Shown: one piece after another, positions 60,143 through 64,000 of the stretch
Layout: every line of letters starts with the position of its first letter
How positions within the stretch are numbered: the first letter of the stretch is position 1
Assembly: GCF_000017505.1 (NCBI RefSeq)
Contig: NC_009675.1
Coordinates: 4,158,501 to 4,222,500 of the forward strand
From: Anaeromyxobacter sp. Fw109-5
GTDB lineage: Bacteria; Myxococcota; Myxococcia; Myxococcales; Anaeromyxobacteraceae
Length of the DNA stretch: 64,000 bases
Reading direction: 5' to 3'
Notes under the pieces: model-generated
Seen by the model: the letters and a program-made list of their open reading frames with translations, nothing else
What the model was told of the DNA's origin: nothing
Databases searched by the model: none
Made by a program: the position numbers and the translations under genes

Positions 60143-61506
60143 CCGCGCCGCTCGTCCCGCTCTTCGTGAAGCTGGCCGGCCGCCGCGTGGTCGTGGTGGG
60201 CGGCGGCGCGATGGCCGCGGTGCGCGTGCGCCAGCTGGCCGAGGCGGAGGCGCGCGTCGCCGTCGTGGCGCCGGAGGTGCGCGACGACGTCGCGGCGCTC
60301 GCGGTCGAGGTCCACCGGCGCCCGTTCCGGGACGGCGACCTCGACGGCGCCTGGTTCGTGGTCGCGGCGGCGACGCAGGCGGTGAACCGGGACGTGGCCT
60401 CCGCCGCGGAGGCCCGGCGGATCCTGGTCAACGCGGTGGACGATCCGGACAGCGCGACGGCTTACACGGCCGGCGTGGTCCGGCGCGGCGACGCGACCGT
60501 CGCGATCTCCACCGGCGGCCGCGCGCCGGCGCTCGCGGGCCTCCTGCGCGAGGCGCTCGACGCGCTCCTCCCGCGCGACGTCGCCTCCTGGGTGGACACC
60601 GCCGAGGCCGAGCGGGACGGCTGGAAGCGCGCCCGCGTGCCCCTCGCGACGCGCCGCCCGCTCCTGCTCGAGAAGCTGAACGCCCTCTACGCGCGGGCGC
60701 CGTCGCCGGGAACCGCCGGGCCGCTGCCGCCGGGCTTCGTGTCGCTCGTGGGGGCGGGCCCCGGCGATCCGGGGCTGCTCACCCGCCGCGCGGCGGAGCG
60801 GCTCGCCCAGGCGGACGTGGTCCTCTACGACGCGCTCGTGGACGGGGACGTGCTGCGCCTCGCGCCGCAGGCCCACTGCTTCCACGTCGGGAAGCGCGCC
60901 GGGCGTCCCAGCGTCTCGCAGCGCGCCATCGAGCGGCTCCTCGTCGGCGCCGCCCGGCAGGGCAAGCGCGTCGTCCGGCTGAAGTGCGGCGACCCGTTCG
61001 TCTTCGGGCGCGGCGGCGAGGAGGCGCAGGCGCTCGCCGCGGCCGGGGTCCCGTTCGAGGTCGTGCCGGGGGTCTCCTCCGCCATCTCCGCGCCCGCGCT
61101 CGCCGGCATCCCGGTGACCCACCGCGGGCTCGCCGCCGGCTTCTCGGTGATCGCCGGCCACGACGAGGCCAGCTACGGCCCCGTCCTGGATCGGCTCGGC
61201 GCGGGGACGACCCTCACCCTCGTCGTCCTCATGGGAGTCGGGGAGCGGGCCCGGATCGCGGCGCGGCTCCTCGCTCGCGGGTGGGATCGCGAGACGCCCG
61301 CGGCGATCGTGCTCGGCGCCTCGACGCCCGCCGCCTTCGCCTGGAGCGGCACGCTCGCGGAGCTCCGCGACGCCGCGCTGCCGCCGGAGCGCGCGAGCCT
61401 CCCCGGCACGCTCGTCATCGGCGCCGTGGCCGCCCTGCAGCTCACCTCCCGGCACGCCCGCGGGCGTGCCGGCGCCCCGCTCGCGGCGCGCACCGAGATC
61501 GCCTGA
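60139..61506 (+). CDS. cysG: Siroheme synthase (fused dehydrogenase/ferrochelatase and uroporphyrinogen methyltransferase)
   Basis: A 455-aa bifunctional protein. Residues ~1-200 are the Met8/precorrin-2 dehydrogenase part ('VVVVGGGAMAAVRVRQL', 'NAVDDPDSATAYTAGVVRRGDATVAISTGGRAPALA'). Residues ~212-450 are SUMT ('VSLVGAGPGDPGLLTRRAAERLAQADVVLYDALV', 'RLKCGDPFVFGRGGEEA', 'PGVSSAISAPALAGIPVTHRG'). It makes siroheme for the reductase encoded next. GTG 60139 follows GGGAG. The leader contains a shared promoter motif and a Cys-containing ORF. Confidence 0.95.
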   Translation: MTAPLVPLFVKLAGRRVVVVGGGAMAAVRVRQLAEAEARVAVVAPEVRDDVAALAVEVHRRPFRDGDLDGAWFVVAAATQAVNRDVASAAEARRILVNAVDDPDSATAYTAGVVRRGDATVAISTGGRAPALAGLLREALDALLPRDVASWVDTAEAERDGWKRARVPLATRRPLLLEKLNALYARAPSPGTAGPLPPGFVSLVGAGPGDPGLLTRRAAERLAQADVVLYDALVDGDVLRLAPQAHCFHVGKRAGRPSVSQRAIERLLVGAARQGKRVVRLKCGDPFVFGRGGEEAQALAAAGVPFEVVPGVSSAISAPALAGIPVTHRGLAAGFSVIAGHDEASYGPVLDRLGAGTTLTLVVLMGVGERARIAARLLARGWDRETPAAIVLGASTPAAFAWSGTLAELRDAALPPERASLPGTLVIGAVAALQLTSRHARGRAGAPLAARTEIA

Positions 61507-61517
61507 AAGGACCCGCC

Positions 61518-63362
61518 ATGACCGCCCCGACCGACCCCAGCCGGGCCGCGCCCCCCCGCGCCACCTTCGCGGACGAGCGCGAGATCGACGCCTTCGTGGA
61601 GACGCTGGGCCGCTTCGAGCGCCGGGAGATCGACGCCGAGGCGTGGCGCGCCTACCGCGTGGTCCGCGGCGCCTACTCGCAGCGCCAGGACGGGTGTCAC
61701 ATGCTGCGCATCAAGCTGCCGCAGGGAGCGACCGGCGCCGCCCAGCTCCGGGCGCTGGCCGACGTCGCCGGCCGCTTCTCTCGCCGGTACGGCCACGTCA
61801 CGACGCGGCAGAACTTCCAGCTCCACTTCGTGCGCCCCTCCGACCTGGAGCCGGCGCTCCGCCGCCTCGCCGAGGCCGGCATCACGACGTCGGGCGCCGG
61901 CGGCAACGCGGTCCGCAACGTGGTGGCCTGCCCGCTCGCCGGCGTCTCGCCCGACGAGGCGTTCGACGTGACCCCCTACGCCGAGGCGGTGACGCGCCAC
62001 TTCCTGCGCCACCCGCTCGCGAACGCCCTGCCGCGCAAGTTCAAGATCGCCTTCGAGGGCTGCGCGCGCGACCACGTCGCCACCGCCATCCACGACCTCG
62101 GCTTCCGCGCGCGGCTGCGCTCGGCCGGCGGCAGGACGGTGCGCGGGTTCGCGGTGACGGTGGCGGGCGGCACCGCCTCGCTCTGCACGTCCGGCACGCC
62201 GCTCGCCGAGTTCCTCCCCGCCGCCGACCTCCTCGCCCTCGCCGAGGCGGTGATCCGCGTGTTCCACGCCCGCGGCGACCGCGTGAACAAGCAGCGCAAC
62301 CGGCTCAAGTTCCTCGTGCGCGAGCTCGGCTTCGACGCGTTCCGGGCGCTCGTCGAGGAGCAGCTCGCGAAGGTGCTCGCGGAGGGCCCTCCGCGCCTCC
62401 CGTTCGATCCGGACGCGGCGCCGGTGGAGGTGCCCCCCGCGCCGCAAGGGCGCCCCGAGCCCCCCACCGTGGCGGAGATCGTCGCGCGCCTCGCGGCCGC
62501 CCCTCCGCGCGGGCCGGGCGAGCCTCCCGCGGTCGTCCCCGTCCGCCATCCGCCGCCCGAGGCGCTCGCCGCCTTCGTCGCGACGAACGTCCGCGCCCAG
62601 CGCCAGGCGGGGTTCTCGGCCGTGACCGTGTCGCTCCCGCAGGGCGACGTCACCGCCGTGCAGCTCGAGCTCCTCGCCGAGCTCTCGCTCGCTCACGGGG
62701 ACGGCGCGGTGCGCTTCGCGAGCGACGGGCACGTCGTGCTGCGCTGGGTGCCCGCCGGCGAGGTGCCGGCGCTGTTCGAGCGGCTCGCCGCGGCGGGGCT
62801 GGGGCGCGACGGGGCGGGCAGCGCCGCCGACGTCGTCGCCTGCCCGGGCGCGGACGTGTGCCGGCTCGCCGTCACGCGCACCCGCGGCCTCGCGCGCCTC
62901 GTGGACGAGCGGGTGCGCGAGCGGCTCGGCGCGGCCGCGCTGGGCGCGGCGCTGCCGGTGCACGTGTCGGGCTGCCCGAACGGCTGCAGCCAGCACCACC
63001 TCGGCGCCATCGGCCTCCAGGGGAGCGCGCGCAAACTCGGCGGGCGGGCCGTGCCCCAGTACTTCGTGCTCGTGGGCGGCGGGGCCGGTGAGGGTGGCGC
63101 CGCGTTCGGGAAGCTCGCCGGCAAGGTGCCCGCGCGGCGGATCCCGGAGGCGGTGGAGCGCCTCGCCGCGCTGTACCTCGCCGAGCGGCGCGAGGGCGAG
63201 GCCGCCGGCCCGTTCTTCGCGCGCGCGCTCGAGCGCGTGAAGGCCGCGCTCCATCCGCTCGAGCAGCTGCGGCTCGAGGACGCCTCGCCGGAGGACTTCG
63301 TGGAGCCCGGCGCGAGCGAGGACTTCAGCCCGGAGACCCAGGCCGGCGAGTGCGCGGCGTGA
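61518..63362 (+). CDS. Siroheme-dependent sulfite/nitrite reductase
   Basis: A 614-aa reductase with two ferredoxin-like halves. The siroheme/[4Fe-4S] site is C442-x5-C448 and C486-x3-C490. The substrate-binding N-terminal half has 'HMLRIKLPQG' and 'GHVTTRQNFQLHFV'. It performs a six-electron reduction of sulfite to sulfide or nitrite to ammonia. The shared promoter with thrC and the Cys leader favour assimilatory sulfite reduction; the nar operon 5 kb away leaves assimilatory nitrite reduction possible. A short C-terminal tail ends in 'GECAA'. Confidence 0.9.
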   Translation: MTAPTDPSRAAPPRATFADEREIDAFVETLGRFERREIDAEAWRAYRVVRGAYSQRQDGCHMLRIKLPQGATGAAQLRALADVAGRFSRRYGHVTTRQNFQLHFVRPSDLEPALRRLAEAGITTSGAGGNAVRNVVACPLAGVSPDEAFDVTPYAEAVTRHFLRHPLANALPRKFKIAFEGCARDHVATAIHDLGFRARLRSAGGRTVRGFAVTVAGGTASLCTSGTPLAEFLPAADLLALAEAVIRVFHARGDRVNKQRNRLKFLVRELGFDAFRALVEEQLAKVLAEGPPRLPFDPDAAPVEVPPAPQGRPEPPTVAEIVARLAAAPPRGPGEPPAVVPVRHPPPEALAAFVATNVRAQRQAGFSAVTVSLPQGDVTAVQLELLAELSLAHGDGAVRFASDGHVVLRWVPAGEVPALFERLAAAGLGRDGAGSAADVVACPGADVCRLAVTRTRGLARLVDERVRERLGAAALGAALPVHVSGCPNGCSQHHLGAIGLQGSARKLGGRAVPQYFVLVGGGAGEGGAAFGKLAGKVPARRIPEAVERLAALYLAERREGEAAGPFFARALERVKAALHPLEQLRLEDASPEDFVEPGASEDFSPETQAGECAA

Positions 63363-63374
63363 CGAGAGGGGGCC

Positions 63375-63411
63375 GTCCGCTTGACAGGAATATCCTCCGC
63401 TAAATAGGATG
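63375..63411 (+). promoter_or_regulatory. Promoter motif copy 2 before thrC
   Basis: GTCCGCTTGACAGGA (63375-63389), 12 nt, AAATAGGATG (63402-63411). The two blocks are identical to copy 1, whereas only part of the 12 spacer bases is. Transcription would start near 63417 and include the SAM-II aptamer. Confidence 0.7.
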
Positions 63412-63444
63412 CAGGAAGGATCGCGCCGGTGGCGACGATCGCAG

Positions 63445-63497
63445 TCCGTGGCGATTTGCGGCGTATTGCGGCCACGTAAAACCAACCGCTAAAAAGC
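63445..63497 (+). promoter_or_regulatory. SAM-II riboswitch
   Basis: Stem P1 CGTGGC (63447-63452)/GCCACG (63471-63476) encloses GATTTGCGG then CGTATTGCG, the same layout as the known SAM-II loop (GAUUU..CGUAUUGC). It is followed by TAAAACCAAC and CGCTAAAAAG (63487-63496), the conserved 3' string GCUAAAAAG. GCGG (63458-63461) can pair with CCGC (63486-63489) to form the pseudoknot. It lies 50 nt before thrC and probably lowers expression when S-adenosylmethionine is abundant. Confidence 0.85.
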
Positions 63498-63530
63498 CCC
63501 TCGCCGGCCGAACCCCGGCGCCTGCGAGGG
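63498..63530 (+). promoter_or_regulatory. Hairpin between SAM-II aptamer and thrC ribosome site
   Basis: CCCTCGC (63498-63504) pairs with GCGAGGG (63524-63530). It may act as the expression platform with the GGAGAAGGAAG ribosome site just after it. Confidence 0.45.
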
Positions 63531-63546
63531 AGAAGGAAGTCTCCCC

Positions 63547-64000
63547 ATGTCCTCGTCCCTCGCGGCCGCGCCCCGCGCGGCGCCTGCCGTCGCCGATCGC
63601 TCCCCGGCGCTGTCTCCCCTCGTGTGCCGCCGCTGCGGCGCCCGGTTCGATCCCCTCCCCGTGGCGGTGTGCGAGGAGTGCGTCGGGCCGCTCGAGCCCG
63701 CGTACGCGCCCGATCGCCGCCTGCCCACGCGCGCGGAGATCGAGGCGCGCCCCCGGTCGATCTGGCGCTACCGCGAGTGGCTCCCGATCCTGGGCGAGCC
63801 GGTGCTCTCGCTCGACACCGGCTTCACGCCCCTGCTCGACTCCCCGCCCCTCGCCCGCGCGCTGGGCGTCCGCCGCGCGCTCGTGAAGAACGACGCCGTC
63901 TCTCACCCCACCCAGTCGTTCAAGGACCGGGTGGTGGCGGTGGCGCTCAACGCGGCGATCGGCCTCGGGCTCGACACCGTCGGCTGCGCCTCCACCGGCA
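63547..64000 (+). CDS. thrC: Threonine synthase (5' part, continues past window)
   Basis: The visible 151 residues include an N-terminal zinc ribbon (C27, C30, C42, C45), 'LDTGFTPLLDSPPLARALGV' and the PLP-lysine motif 'NDAVSHPTQSFKDR' (K126). It converts O-phosphohomoserine to threonine. The SAM-II aptamer upstream indicates control by methionine/SAM supply, reasonable because threonine and methionine share homoserine. The 3' end is outside the window, so the full length and any downstream genes are unknown. Confidence 0.9.
   Translation, partial: MSSSLAAAPRAAPAVADRSPALSPLVCRRCGARFDPLPVAVCEECVGPLEPAYAPDRRLPTRAEIEARPRSIWRYREWLPILGEPVLSLDTGFTPLLDSPPLARALGVRRALVKNDAVSHPTQSFKDRVVAVALNAAIGLGLDTVGCASTG

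Overview
The window is a GC-rich (about 73-75% by eye) bacterial chromosome segment with dense, often overlapping genes on both strands. Several features point to a myxobacterium, most likely an Anaeromyxobacter-like member of Myxococcota: an ECF sigma factor beside a Ser/Thr kinase-WD40 protein, cysteine-repeat lipoproteins, sigma-54 two-component regulators, a respiratory nitrate reductase locus and strong codon bias. This is inference from gene content; there is no rRNA marker. I saw no tRNA, rRNA, CRISPR array or intact insertion sequence.

Layout. 1-4.6 kb: the 3' end of a CARDB-repeat surface protein, an alkylation-repair operon (Ada-AlkA fusion plus Ogt), a Cys-cluster protein and a small basic protein. 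4.65-8.3 kb: dnaE, carrying an in-frame 33-bp palindromic repeat. 8.3-12.1 kb: a membrane protein, a GNAT protein, a LuxR-type regulator, and ilvA with a small membrane protein. 12.3-17.1 kb: ECF sigma factor, kinase-WD40 protein and two small exported or membrane proteins. 17.1-20.4 kb: bioB-bioF-DUF2905 behind a BirA-type operator, and two small membrane proteins. 20.5-24.5 kb: radA, a repeat array, glpK and a hydrolase. 24.6-26.5 kb: DUF3467 protein, a signal-less cobalamin-binding-like protein and ComEA. 26.6-33.1 kb: a cobalamin riboswitch controlling btuB, a Cys-rich propeller-like lipoprotein, and btuF, btuC, btuD. 33.4-36.5 kb: an outer-membrane protein, a DksA/TraR protein, galU and an exported protein. 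36.5-40.7 kb: an NtrC-type regulator, its sensor kinase and a diguanylate cyclase. 40.8-45.2 kb: HAD, PPC-domain, ATP-grasp-like, corrinoid adenosyltransferase, SDR and ErpA/IscA genes. 45.3-48 kb: MBL hydrolase, fabI, TPR protein and mobA. 48.1-56.5 kb: an FNR-like box followed by cytochrome c, narG, narH, narJ and a narI-narK fusion. 56.5-59.6 kb: repeats, a transposase scrap, an outer-membrane protein, crcB, an atypical SDR and a DUF1841-like gene. 59.8-64 kb: two sulfur/methionine-linked units with a common promoter motif. The first (cysG and a siroheme reductase) has a Cys-containing upstream ORF. The second (thrC) has a SAM-II riboswitch.

The strongest second-look items are the NarI-NarK fusion with all four heme-ligand histidines, the propeller-like lipoprotein sitting where Bacteroides BtuG would sit, the SAM-II aptamer before thrC, the 37-bp promoter motif shared by cysG and thrC with a possible Cys attenuator, and a covarying 33-bp palindrome family that has entered dnaE in frame.
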